NCBI RefSeq assembly: GCF_001482365.1
Contig: NZ_CP013254.1
Coordinates: forward strand, 2,108,001 to 2,172,000
Direction of reading: 5' to 3'
DNA length: 64,000 nucleotides
Origin: Kocuria flava
Lineage (GTDB): Bacteria; Actinomycetota; Actinomycetes; Actinomycetales; Micrococcaceae
The notes beneath the pieces are model-generated. The model was not told the origin of the DNA. It made no database searches and saw only the letters and a program-made list of their open reading frames with translations. Made by a program: the position numbers and the translations under genes. Within the stretch, counting starts at the first letter, position 1; each line of letters opens with the position of its first letter. Below are positions 28,522-36,222 of this stretch, one piece after another.

Positions 28522-30285
28522 ATGCTCGACAGACTCCACGACGCTCTCCGCCTGCGGACGAGCCCCACCATCTTCTTCGGCTCGGCGGCGGTGATCCTCG
28601 TCTTCGTCGTGCTGACCCTCGTGTTCACCGACACGATGGACGCGGTCTTCGCCCAGGGCTCCGCCTGGGTCATCGAACAGCTGGGCTGGTTCTACATCCT
28701 CGGCGTGACCGTCTTCCTGCTCTTCCTGGTCTACCTGATGATCAGCCGGTTCGGGCAGGTCCGCCTGGGCGCCGACGACGAACGGCCCCAGCACAGCAAC
28801 ATGTCCTGGTTCGCGATGCTCTTCGCCGCCGGCATCGGCACGATCCTGATGTTCTGGGCCGTGGCCGAGCCGGTGAACCACTACGCGAACCCGCCCCGCC
28901 AGGGCGTGGTCCCCGAGTCCACGGAGGCGGCGACCGAGGCGATGGGCTTCACGCTCTACCACTTCGGGCTGCACACCTGGACGATCTTCACCCTCCCGGC
29001 CCTGGCCTTCGGCTACTTCATGTACAAGCGCAACCTGCCCCCGCGCGTGTCCTCGATGTTCCAGCCGCTGCTGGGGGAGCGCATCCACGGTCCCGTGGGC
29101 CGGGTCATCGACATCCTCGCGATCGTCGGCACCCTCTTCGGCGTGGCCGTCTCGATCGGCCTGGGCACGATGCAGATCAACAGCGGCCTGGCCCGCCTGT
29201 TCGGGATCTCCGAGTCGGCGCTGTCGCAGATCCTCATCATCACCGCCGTGAGCATCGTCGCCGCGGTCTCCGTGGCCCTGGGCCTGGACCGCGGCATCAA
29301 GCGGCTGTCCAACGCCAACATCCTCATCGCGATCGCCCTGCTGGTGTTCATCCTGGTCTCCGGGCCCACGGTGATGATGCTCAAGGGCACGGTCGAGTCC
29401 GCCGGCACGTACCTGTCGATGCTGCCCGCCCTCGCCTTCTGGAACGACACCCTCGCCGACACCGGCTGGCAGAGCGGGTGGACGGTCTTCTACTGGGCCT
29501 GGACGATCACCTGGTCGCCGTTCGTGGGGATCTTCATCGCCCGCATCTCCCGCGGGCGCACCATCCGCCAGTTCGTCTCCGGCGTGCTCGCCCTCCCCAC
29601 GCTGTTCACGATCATCTGGTTCGGCATCTTCGGGATGGGCGTGTTCGACATCGAGCGCAACGGCGACGGCGGGCTGGTGGAGGCCGTGGTCACCGAGGGC
29701 GACATCCCCGGGGCGATGTTCGTCTTCCTCGAGAACTTCCCGCTGTCCACGGTCACCTCGGCGGTGGGCGTGCTCATCGTGGTGTTCTTCTTCATCACCT
29801 CCATCGACTCCGCAGCCCTGGTCATGGACACCATGGGCAGCGGCCACGAGGAGGAGTCCCCGGTGCTCCAGCGGGTGTTCTGGGTCGTGGCCATCGGCGT
29901 GATCGCCGCGATCCTGCTCACCGCCACCGGCGCCGAGGGCCTCACCGCCCTGCAGAACGTCGCGATCCTCATCGGCCTGCCGTTCTTCGTGCTCGGCTAC
30001 GTGATGATCTACTCGCTGCTGCGCGCCCTGCGCGAGGACGCCGGCGAGGTCGGCGTCCTGCCCACCCGCCGCTGGCGCCGCGTGCTGCCCCCGGAGGAGT
30101 TCCAGCGCCGGACCACGACCGGTCAGCTCGACGAGGGCGTCGTCGTCGCCCCCGACTACGTCGAGGGCTCCGAGCCGGACAACGCCCCGCCGATCGAGCA
30201 CCCCGCGCAGCCGGACTACGTGCAGGAGTACCACACGAGCTCGATGCGCACGGTCCGCCCCGAGGAGCAGCGGATCCGGCCCTGA
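28522..30285 (+). CDS. BCCT-family betaine/carnitine/choline transporter
   Basis: A 587-residue integral membrane protein of the BCCT family, sodium- or proton-coupled carriers of quaternary ammonium osmolytes, often used in osmotic stress. Twelve hydrophobic helices can be traced. Family motifs are MFWAVAEPVNHY, the signature around YWAWTITWSPFVGIFIARISRGRTIRQF, and FFFITSIDSAALVMD. A soluble C-terminal tail of about 80 mostly acidic residues is present; in BetP such tails sense stress, by inference here. ATG 28522 follows GGGGAAG; GTG 28444 would add 26 residues. Confidence 0.93.
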   Translation: MLDRLHDALRLRTSPTIFFGSAAVILVFVVLTLVFTDTMDAVFAQGSAWVIEQLGWFYILGVTVFLLFLVYLMISRFGQVRLGADDERPQHSNMSWFAMLFAAGIGTILMFWAVAEPVNHYANPPRQGVVPESTEAATEAMGFTLYHFGLHTWTIFTLPALAFGYFMYKRNLPPRVSSMFQPLLGERIHGPVGRVIDILAIVGTLFGVAVSIGLGTMQINSGLARLFGISESALSQILIITAVSIVAAVSVALGLDRGIKRLSNANILIAIALLVFILVSGPTVMMLKGTVESAGTYLSMLPALAFWNDTLADTGWQSGWTVFYWAWTITWSPFVGIFIARISRGRTIRQFVSGVLALPTLFTIIWFGIFGMGVFDIERNGDGGLVEAVVTEGDIPGAMFVFLENFPLSTVTSAVGVLIVVFFFITSIDSAALVMDTMGSGHEEESPVLQRVFWVVAIGVIAAILLTATGAEGLTALQNVAILIGLPFFVLGYVMIYSLLRALREDAGEVGVLPTRRWRRVLPPEEFQRRTTTGQLDEGVVVAPDYVEGSEPDNAPPIEHPAQPDYVQEYHTSSMRTVRPEEQRIRP

Positions 30286-30306
30286 CCCCGGCCGCGGGTG
30301 CGGGTC

Positions 30307-30312
30307 TACACT
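30307..30312 (+). promoter_or_regulatory. -10 box (TACACT) of the 89-residue ORF
   Basis: TACACT lies 36 nt before ATG 30349, between the BCCT gene and the small ORF. Confidence 0.45.
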
Positions 30313-30348
30313 GGTCGCACCTGCACCCGCGGCCTCGAGGGGGACGCC

Positions 30349-30618
30349 ATGAAGAGACAGCACGAGGGAACCGGCGGGCCGGAGGTGCCGCGCTCCTCCC
30401 TCCTCGACCGCCTCAACCGGATCGCGATGCGCGTGTACGGGCCGGGGGACCGGGCGCCCCAGGACGCCGCCGGCGCCCCGATCAGCCCCGCCGCCGAGCA
30501 GTGGTACCGCGAGGTCTGCGAGCACTTCCAGATCGAGCGGGACGAGCACGGCAACGAGTACCTCTTCCACCGGGACGACTCCGCCGAGCAGCCCCGGACC
30601 GGTTCCGAGCGCAACTGA
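30349..30618 (+). CDS. hypothetical small soluble protein
   Basis: I do not recognise this 89-residue protein. It is hydrophilic with a basic N-terminal third (RLNRIAMRVYGPGDR), a predicted helical middle (AAEQWYREVCEHFQIERDEHG) and an acidic tail; there is no signal or membrane segment. ATG 30349 is preceded by GAGGGGG. It has its own -10 box and is followed by a strong terminator, so it looks like a single-gene transcript. Confidence 0.65.
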   Translation: MKRQHEGTGGPEVPRSSLLDRLNRIAMRVYGPGDRAPQDAAGAPISPAAEQWYREVCEHFQIERDEHGNEYLFHRDDSAEQPRTGSERN

Positions 30619-30652
30619 GCACCCGCCCCGGCCGCCGCTGCCGGGCGCCGGC

Positions 30653-30684
30653 ACGGGGCGCCGCCCGCACGGGCGGCGCCCCGT
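30653..30684 (+). terminator. 14-bp hairpin terminator
   Basis: Arms 30653-30666 and 30671-30684 pair perfectly around a GCAC loop, 34 nt after the small ORF. Confidence 0.75.
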
Positions 30685-30827
30685 CGTCGTCCCCGGGCCC
30701 CACAGCAGGCTCCGTCCGGGCCGCCGCCGTGCGAGCCCCCCGAGGCACCTCCTGCGCCCCACAACGGCGTCGTGACGGGGACCCTCCGGGGTGGGAGGAT
30801 GGGACACCACACGAGAGCGGGGGCGTC

Positions 30828-31655
30828 ATGGGCGAGGTCGGTCGGCAGGTCCGGAGGGCGGCGGGCGCCGCCGAGGACGCGGGGGATTCTCGCGGGCTGC
30901 GGCTGGCCGCGCGCGTGGGCTACGCGGCCTCGGGGCTGCTGCACCTGATGATCGGCGTCATCGCCCTGCGCGTGGCCGGCGGCGGCTCCGGCTCCGCGGA
31001 CCAGAGCGGCGCCGTCGCCCAGCTCGCCGGGAGCCCCGGCGGGGCCGTGCTGCTGTGGGTGTGCTTCCTCGGCGCGGTGGCGCTCGCGGTGTTCCTGCTC
31101 AGCGAGGCGATCGTCGGCGCCCGCCGGCTCGACGGCAGGGAGCGCGCCCAGCACCTGCTCAAGCACCTCGGCCAGGCCGTGGTCTACGGGGCGGTCGGGG
31201 CGACCTTCGGCGCCGCCGCGCTCGGCGGGGGCGGTGACTCCAGCGCCGCGAGCCAGACCTGGAGCGCCCGGCTCATGGCCCACCCGGCCGGCACGGTGCT
31301 GCTCTACCTCGTCGGCGCCGGCATCGCCGTGGCCGGGATCTGGTTCGTCCACCGCGGGGTGACCCGCGGGTTCCTCGAGCACTTCGGCGACCTGCCCCCG
31401 GGACGCGCCGGGAAGGCCGTCACGTGGCTCGGCACCGTCGGGTACGCGGCCAAGGGCGTCGCCCTGGCCGTGCTCGGCGGCATCGTCGTGCTCGCCACCG
31501 CCCGTCACGACCCCGAGGACTCCAGCGGTCTCGACGGCGCCCTCAAGACCCTCGCCGCCCAGCCCTACGGCATGTGGCTGCTCGGGGCCGTGGCCGTGGG
31601 CCTGATCTGCTACGGCGTCTTCATGGGAGTGCGCGCCCGCTACCAGCGGATGTGA
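30828..31655 (+). CDS. DUF1206 membrane protein
   Basis: A 275-residue membrane protein with three repeats of a two-helix unit, each starting with a Gly-rich stretch such as ARVGYAASGLLHLMIG, KHLGQAVVYGAVGATFGA and TWLGTVGYAAKGVALAVLG. That triple-repeat pattern is typical of DUF1206, a family found mostly in actinobacteria and cyanobacteria, with no established function. ATG 30828 was chosen as the start of the conserved part; the longer open frame from upstream runs through the terminator. It has a 28-nt gap from a weak GAGGAT box. Confidence 0.82.
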   Translation: MGEVGRQVRRAAGAAEDAGDSRGLRLAARVGYAASGLLHLMIGVIALRVAGGGSGSADQSGAVAQLAGSPGGAVLLWVCFLGAVALAVFLLSEAIVGARRLDGRERAQHLLKHLGQAVVYGAVGATFGAAALGGGGDSSAASQTWSARLMAHPAGTVLLYLVGAGIAVAGIWFVHRGVTRGFLEHFGDLPPGRAGKAVTWLGTVGYAAKGVALAVLGGIVVLATARHDPEDSSGLDGALKTLAAQPYGMWLLGAVAVGLICYGVFMGVRARYQRM

Positions 31656-31757
31656 CCGCGTCCCGACCCGACGGCGGGACGGGCCCGACGACGCCCGCCG
31701 TGCCGGGCCACCTCGCCCCGGCGGGCGTCGGTCGCCCGGGGCGCCGCCCGCGCCCCG

Positions 31758-31763
31758 TAGGGT
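31758..31763 (+). promoter_or_regulatory. -10 box (TAGGGT) near ATG 31770
   Basis: TAGGGT ends 6 nt before the ATG. A GGAGG is immediately before the start, too close to act as a ribosome site. Confidence 0.45.
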
Positions 31764-31769
31764 CGGAGG

Positions 31770-32027
31770 ATGAGCACCGCACCGCAGGGCAAGGCCGGAG
31801 GGCCGGGCAGGGAGCCGTTCCTGACCGCCCTGCTCCTGGGCGCTCTCTACCCCGTGCTCTCCCGGCTGGTCGACAGTTCCGTGGTGGCCCTGGTCTGCTC
31901 GGTGGCCCTGGGCTTCGTGGTCTCCGGGCTGCTGCGCCAGCGGGCGCAGGCACGCGACCAGGCACCGACGCCCGCCGATGCCGGGCCCGGGGTGCCCGGG
32001 GACCGGGACGACGACGGACGAGCGTGA
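31770..32027 (+). CDS. hypothetical small membrane protein
   Basis: An 85-residue protein that I cannot assign. It has two hydrophobic helices (about residues 18-32 and 37-54, LTALLLGALYPVLS and VVALVCSVALGFVVSG) flanked by polar ends and a Pro/Asp-rich tail of about 25 residues. It stands alone between the DUF1206 gene and the vWA gene and has a leaderless-type promoter. Confidence 0.6.
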   Translation: MSTAPQGKAGGPGREPFLTALLLGALYPVLSRLVDSSVVALVCSVALGFVVSGLLRQRAQARDQAPTPADAGPGVPGDRDDDGRA

Positions 32028-32180
32028 GCCGGTGCGGGTGTGTGCCCCGATCCGGGGCCGCGGCGTTGTCCCCCCGGACGAGGACCGCCCGCCACGAGAT
32101 GCCTCGCAACGGGCCCCGTCCTGACCGAGTAGCCAGGCGCGGCGCAGGAGCTCGGAGGACGGATGCGCCCGGGCACGACC

Positions 32181-32186
32181 TAGAGT
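32181..32186 (+). promoter_or_regulatory. -10 box (TAGAGT) of the vWA lipoprotein gene
   Basis: ACCTAGAGTGG lies 40 nt before GTG 32227. The in-frame GTG at 32185 overlaps the box and is rejected as the start. Confidence 0.55.
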
Positions 32187-32226
32187 GGTCGAAAGCAAAC
32201 ACCCGAGGACCGAGGAGAGGCCCGCC

Positions 32227-33402
32227 GTGCGCAGCAGCCTGCAGTTCCCCCTGACCGTCGTCTGCGCGGCCGCGCTGCTGACCGGCTGCGCGGGCGGTGC
32301 CGGGACGGCCACCGCCCCGGAGAGCACCGGGGCCCCGGCGACGGCGGCCGCCCCGTCGTCGTCGACCGCGGAGCCCGGCGCCACGCCCTGGACGGCGGAC
32401 CACGGGCTGGCCGAGGTCCCCCTCGAGGACGCCCCGCGGGAACCGACCCCGCTGGAGCGGTCCCTGCTGGTCGAGCCCGGGCCCCACGCCGAGGAGGGCA
32501 CCGACGAGGAGGTCCTCGCCGCGGCCCGCGAGCGGGACCCGCGCACCGCCGAGGAGTGGAGCGCGGCGATCCTCGCCCAGATCCACGGCGACTACGCCGA
32601 GGACGTGCGCACGACCGTGCGCTTCGACCCGGGCACCGGAGAGCGCGGCGCCGAGCCCACCGCGACCGCCACCGGACCGGCCGGGGCGCGCAGCGTGGGC
32701 ACCAACCACTTCGCGCTCGTGCTCGACGCCAGCGACTCCATGGCCCGGGACGCGGGCGGCGGCACGCGCATGGACGCCGCGCGCGCGGCACTGACCGGGT
32801 TCGTCGAGGAGCTGCCGGAGGGCAGCACGGTGAGCCTGCGCCTGTACGGGCACGCGGGTGACGCCACCGAGTCCGGCAAGCAGCAGTCGTGCACGACGAC
32901 CGAGGTCGTCCACTCCGGGCCCGCGGACGCCGAGGAGCTCGGGGCGGCCCTCGACGAGGTCCGCCCGACCGGCTTCACCCCGCTGGCGCGCGGCATCGAG
33001 GCGGCCGCCGGGGACTTCCCCGAGGACGCCACGGACGGCATCGTCTACGTCGTCACCGACGGCGTGGAGACCTGCGGCGGGGACCCCGTGGCGGCCGCCG
33101 AGCGGCTGAGCGCCTCGGGGATCGAGCCGGTCGTCAACGTCCTGGGCTTCCAGACCGGCGACGCCGACCAGCAGGCGCTGGCGGCCATCGCCGAGGCCGG
33201 CCGCGGGCAGTACACCCGCGCGGGCTCGCGCGCGGAGCTCGAGGCCTACTGGCGGGACCAGAACGCGGCGATGGCCCGGGCCTGGAACGAGTGGCGCAAC
33301 ACCGAGCTGCGCGAGATCAACGAGGCCGGCAACGCCAACAAGCGCCTGGCCAACGAGGTCGGCAACCGCATCAAGACCTGGTCTCATAACTCTTCTACCT
33401 GA
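32227..33402 (+). pseudogene. von Willebrand factor A lipoprotein, N-terminal part, cut by IS5
   Basis: GTG 32227 with AGGAGAGG upstream starts a type II signal peptide (SLQFPLTVVCAAALLTGC) whose lipobox LLTGC predicts a lipid-anchored cell-surface protein. A Thr/Ala/Pro-rich linker follows, then a complete vWA domain with the metal site DASDSM and later TDGVETCGG. After RIK the frame enters the IS element and stops within 9 codons at 33402. The intact gene would have 465 residues; this fragment has about 391. The domain itself is intact, so the shortened protein might still be made. Its ligand is unknown. Confidence 0.88.
33372..33374 (+). repeat. target-site duplication CAA, left copy
   Basis: CAA directly precedes the left IS end and is repeated as CAA at 34280-34282 after the right end. 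Removing the element plus one copy restores the host frame. Confidence 0.75.
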
Positions 33403-34279
33403 CGCAGTCGGCGGAAGTTGATGAGCGTGACGGCGAGCAAGAGCAGCGGGAGCAGCGTGGCTGCAGTGCGGTCGTAACGGATCCCGAGACGCTTGAACCG
33501 CAGGACCCAGGAGATGGTGCGCTCCACGACCCAGCGGTGCCGGCCCAGGTGGGTCTTGGCCTCGATTCCGCGCCGGGCGATCCGGACCTTGATGCCTCGC
33601 CGGTGCAGGTAGCGGCGGCACCTCGGGTAGTCGTAGCCCTTGTCCGCGTGCAGCTTCTCCGGCCGGCGGCGGGGCCGCCCCGGACGCCTTCGCCGGCCAC
33701 GCACACTCGGGTTGGTCTCCAGCAACGGCTCGAAGAGTTTGCTGTCGTGGACGTTTGCGGCTGAGGCCAGCACATGCAGGGGCAGCCCGGCCGCGTCGGT
33801 GAGCAGGTGGTACTTCGTCCCCGGTTTCCCGCGGTCGGTGGGGTTCGGGCCGGTCAGCTCGCCCCCCTTTTGGCACGTACGGACACCGCGTCGATACTGG
33901 CCCGCGACCAGTCGAGGATCTCCTGCTCGGAGAGCTCCTCGAGCACTGCCCGGTGCAGCTTCTCCCACACCCCGGCCCCCTGCCACTGCCTGAGCCGGCG
34001 CCAGGCGGTGTGCCCGGACCCGCAGCCCAGGGCCGGGGGCAGGTCCCGCCAACGGCACCCGGTGTGCAGCACGAACAGGATCCCCTCCAGTGCCGCCCGG
34101 TCCTCGATCCGGGGTCGCCCCCCGGGCCCTCGAGGTGGTGGCTGGGGTGGGATCAGCGGGGCGATCAGCTCCCACAGACGGTCATCGACCATCCACGACT
34201 GTGTCCTCGTCGTCATGCAGGCACTGTGGACCGTTCCCAGGCAGGTGGGCAACGACCGATCAGGTTTTGAGACCAGGTC
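33375..34279 (-). mobile_element. IS5-family insertion sequence (IS427-like), 905 bp
   Basis: The element is bounded by imperfect 16-bp terminal inverted repeats, GACCTGGTCTCATAAC on the left and GACCTGGTCTCAAAAC on the right (15 of 16 identical), and flanked by CAA. Length, two overlapping transposase frames and a G/A slippery run are typical of the IS427 group of IS5. It is visibly less GC-rich than its surroundings. Both ends and the DDE residues are intact, so it may be active and recent. Transcription is opposite to the interrupted gene. Confidence 0.9.
33384..34216 (-). CDS. IS5-family transposase, made by -1 frameshift from orfA and orfB
   Basis: orfA (ATG 34216 to stop at 33854, 120 residues) holds the N-terminal helix-turn-helix region (VDDRLWELIAPLIPP, TGCRWRDLP) and the first catalytic Asp in SIDAVSV. 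orfB (stop at 33384) carries the second Asp in HADKGYD and the Glu in WVVERTISW. The frames overlap around an AAAAGGGGGG run (33862-33871, minus strand), where a -1 slip would join them into about 277 residues. The reading of orfA that extends upstream to 34435 enters host DNA and is not used. A sequencing error in the run is the alternative explanation for the split. Confidence 0.88.
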
Positions 34280-34282
34280 CAA
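34280..34282 (+). repeat. target-site duplication CAA, right copy
   Basis: Second copy of the CAA target duplication, directly after the right inverted repeat. Confidence 0.75.
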
Positions 34283-34532
34283 GCGCACCTCCAACGAGGA
34301 GGGCAACCGCGGCAAGCGCGTGGCCAACATGCTCGGCCAGGACGTGGACGAGCAGGTCCGCCAGGAGGTCTGGGACTTCTTCGACGAGCGCGGCAGGACG
34401 ATCTGGGACTGGGGCGACCGGACCCACCTGGCCAACTGGAACGCGGCCGACGACCGGCTCCAGCAGGACTGGCAGGCCGTCTACGACCGCGGCGAGGCCA
34501 AGTGGAGCGAGTACTACGAGCGCCTCCAGTAG
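34283..34532 (+). pseudogene. von Willebrand factor A lipoprotein, C-terminal part
   Basis: This stretch continues the gene cut at 33374: joining 33374 to 34283 keeps phase (AAG codon) and gives RIKRTSNEEGNRGKRVANM. The 83 or so residues are a charged, tryptophan-rich helical region with repeats of the type WDFFDERGRTIWDWGD and NAADDRLQQDWQAVYDRGE. It has no start signal of its own and is probably not translated. The stop is at 34532. Confidence 0.85.
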
Positions 34533-34566
34533 TCCCGGGCGCCGTGTGCGGGCGGGACGGGTGCGG

Positions 34567-34572
34567 TAGAAC
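34567..34572 (+). promoter_or_regulatory. -10 box (TAGAAC) near ATG 34579
   Basis: GGTAGAACGGGGGC places the box 6 nt before the ATG, again the leaderless arrangement. Confidence 0.5.
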
Positions 34573-34578
34573 GGGGGC

Positions 34579-35445
34579 ATGAGCTCCCCGGACCTGCCCT
34601 CCGACCTGACCGCCGGCCTCGACGTCGAGCGGGCCGTGCCCGTCGGCGGCGGCGACACCGCCGCGGCCTACCGCCTGGAGACCGCCCGGGGCCCGCTGTT
34701 CGCCAAGACCGTGGCGGGCGCCCCCGAGGGGATGATGGCCACCGAGGTCGCCGGCCTCGAGGCGCTGCGCGAGCACGCCCCGACCTCCCTGGGCGTGCCC
34801 GAGGTCGTGCGCTGGAGCGCCGGGGGCATCGTGCTCGAGTGGATCGAGGAGGGCGGCAGGCGGGGGAGGGCCACCGAGGAGGAGCTCGGGCGCGGGCTCG
34901 CGCAGCTGCACCGCACCCGCGGTCCGCACTACGGGGTCCTGGACCCGGACCTGCCCGGCTGGATCGGGTCCTCGCGCCCGGACATGTCACCGGCCGGGGA
35001 CTGGGCGCAGTTCCTGCTCGAGCGGCGCATCCGGCCGCTGCTGCACGACGCGCTCGCGGCCGGGCGGATCGACCCGGTGGCCGAGGACCTGCTGGCGGAG
35101 CTCGCCCCGCGGGCCCGGGAGCTGGCGGGCCCGGCCGAGCCGCCCACGCTGGTGCACGGCGACCTGTGGGCCGGCAACCGGCTCGTGGACGTCCACGGCC
35201 GCAACTGGCTGATCGACCCGTCGTCGTACTGGGGCCACCGCGAGATCGACCTGGCGATGATGCTGCTCTTCGGCGGCTTCGGCGAGGCCTGCTTCGCCGC
35301 CTACGCGGCGCAGCACCCGCCGGCGGCGGGCTGGCGGGAGCGGGTGCCGTGGTACCAGCTGCCGCCGCTGCTGCGCCACGCCTACCGCTTCGGCGGCGGC
35401 TACGGGGACGCCGCGGTGGAGGCGATGCGCCGCCTGCTGGACTGA
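34579..35445 (+). CDS. fructosamine kinase family protein
   Basis: A 288-residue aminoglycoside-phosphotransferase-fold kinase of the fructosamine/ketosamine kinase group, which phosphorylates sugars attached to amines and so removes glycation. Visible are the ATP-loop region GGGDTAAAYRLET, Lys in LFAKTVAG, a Glu-Trp hinge (LEWIEEG), the catalytic HGDLWAGNRL and the metal-binding LIDPSSYWGHREIDLAMM. The DPSSYWGHRE form is characteristic of fructosamine kinases rather than antibiotic kinases. It stands alone with its own promoter; trkA converges from the other side with a 7-nt gap. Confidence 0.88.
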   Translation: MSSPDLPSDLTAGLDVERAVPVGGGDTAAAYRLETARGPLFAKTVAGAPEGMMATEVAGLEALREHAPTSLGVPEVVRWSAGGIVLEWIEEGGRRGRATEEELGRGLAQLHRTRGPHYGVLDPDLPGWIGSSRPDMSPAGDWAQFLLERRIRPLLHDALAAGRIDPVAEDLLAELAPRARELAGPAEPPTLVHGDLWAGNRLVDVHGRNWLIDPSSYWGHREIDLAMMLLFGGFGEACFAAYAAQHPPAAGWRERVPWYQLPPLLRHAYRFGGGYGDAAVEAMRRLLD

Positions 35446-35452
35446 GCCGGCC

Positions 35453-36157
35453 TCAGACCAGCTCGCCGAAGGCCTCCACCGCCCGGGTGGGGCCCGTGAC
35501 GAGGATCTGGTCGTCCTCGTAGAGCACGGTGCCCGGCTCGGTCGCCTCCCAGCCCTGGCCGGGGCGGCGCACGGCGACGACGGCGACCCCGTGGGCGCGG
35601 CGGACGTCGAGCGCGTCGAGCGGGTGCTGCTGCACCGCCTCCGGCGCGGGGCAGCGGATCAGCGCGAACCCCTCGTCGATCGAGAGGAAGTCCAGCACCC
35701 GCCCCTGGATGAGGTGGGCGGCGCGCACCCCCATGTCGTGCTCGGGGCTGATCACGTGGTGGACCCCGAGCTGGTCGAGGATCTCGGCGTGCGGGGTGGT
35801 GATGGCCTTCGCCCAGATCTCCGGGTGGCCGAACTTCAGCAGCCGGGAGGCGACCAGGATGCTGGCCTGGACGTCGGAGCCGATGCCCACGACGACCTTG
35901 TCGAACTCGTCCACGCCCAGCTGGCGCAGGACCTGCTCCTGGGTGGCGTCGGCGCGCACCACGGAGGTGAGCCGGCCGTTGAGCTCCTGCACGACCTCCT
36001 CGGCCGTGTCGATGCCGAGGACCTCGGCCCCGTTGCGCATCAGCTCGAGGGCGAGCGCGGCGCCGAAGCGGCCCAGGCCGATCACGGCCACGGTGGCGGG
36101 CTCGCGGCGGCGGCGCGGGGAGCGGTGGGCGGCGGAGCCGCCGCGGGCGGGGAACAT
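35453..36157 (-). CDS. TrkA-family potassium uptake regulator (KtrA-like)
   Basis: A 234-residue cytoplasmic protein that gates the potassium channel TrkH/KtrB. About 20 Arg/Pro-rich residues precede an RCK_N Rossmann domain (VAVIGLGRFGAALALEL nucleotide loop, VLGIDTAEE, VVRADATQE, VVVGIGSDVQASILVA), and an RCK_C domain follows (VRRAHGVAVVAVRR, LVTGPTRAVEAF). One RCK pair matches the KtrA type rather than the double E. coli TrkA. ATG 36157 follows GGAGG. It lies 65 nt downstream of trkH on the same strand. Confidence 0.92.
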   Translation of the reverse strand: MFPARGGSAAHRSPRRRREPATVAVIGLGRFGAALALELMRNGAEVLGIDTAEEVVQELNGRLTSVVRADATQEQVLRQLGVDEFDKVVVGIGSDVQASILVASRLLKFGHPEIWAKAITTPHAEILDQLGVHHVISPEHDMGVRAAHLIQGRVLDFLSIDEGFALIRCPAPEAVQQHPLDALDVRRAHGVAVVAVRRPGQGWEATEPGTVLYEDDQILVTGPTRAVEAFGELV

Positions 36158-36222
36158 GCGGGGAGCCTCCGGGGAGTCTCGGGCGGCCGGGTGCGGCCGC
36201 GGAGCGAACGGGTCGGGGTGCC

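Noticed and set aside
29478..30827. Long open frame in phase with the DUF1206 gene running from inside the BCCT gene
   Set aside because: It crosses the BCCT gene, the 89-residue ORF and a terminator; it is a GC-bias shadow.
33854..34435. orfA of the IS starting upstream in host DNA at a TTG (34435)
   Set aside because: The first 73 codons would come from the antisense of the interrupted vWA gene and the IS end; the ATG at 34216 inside the element is the natural start.
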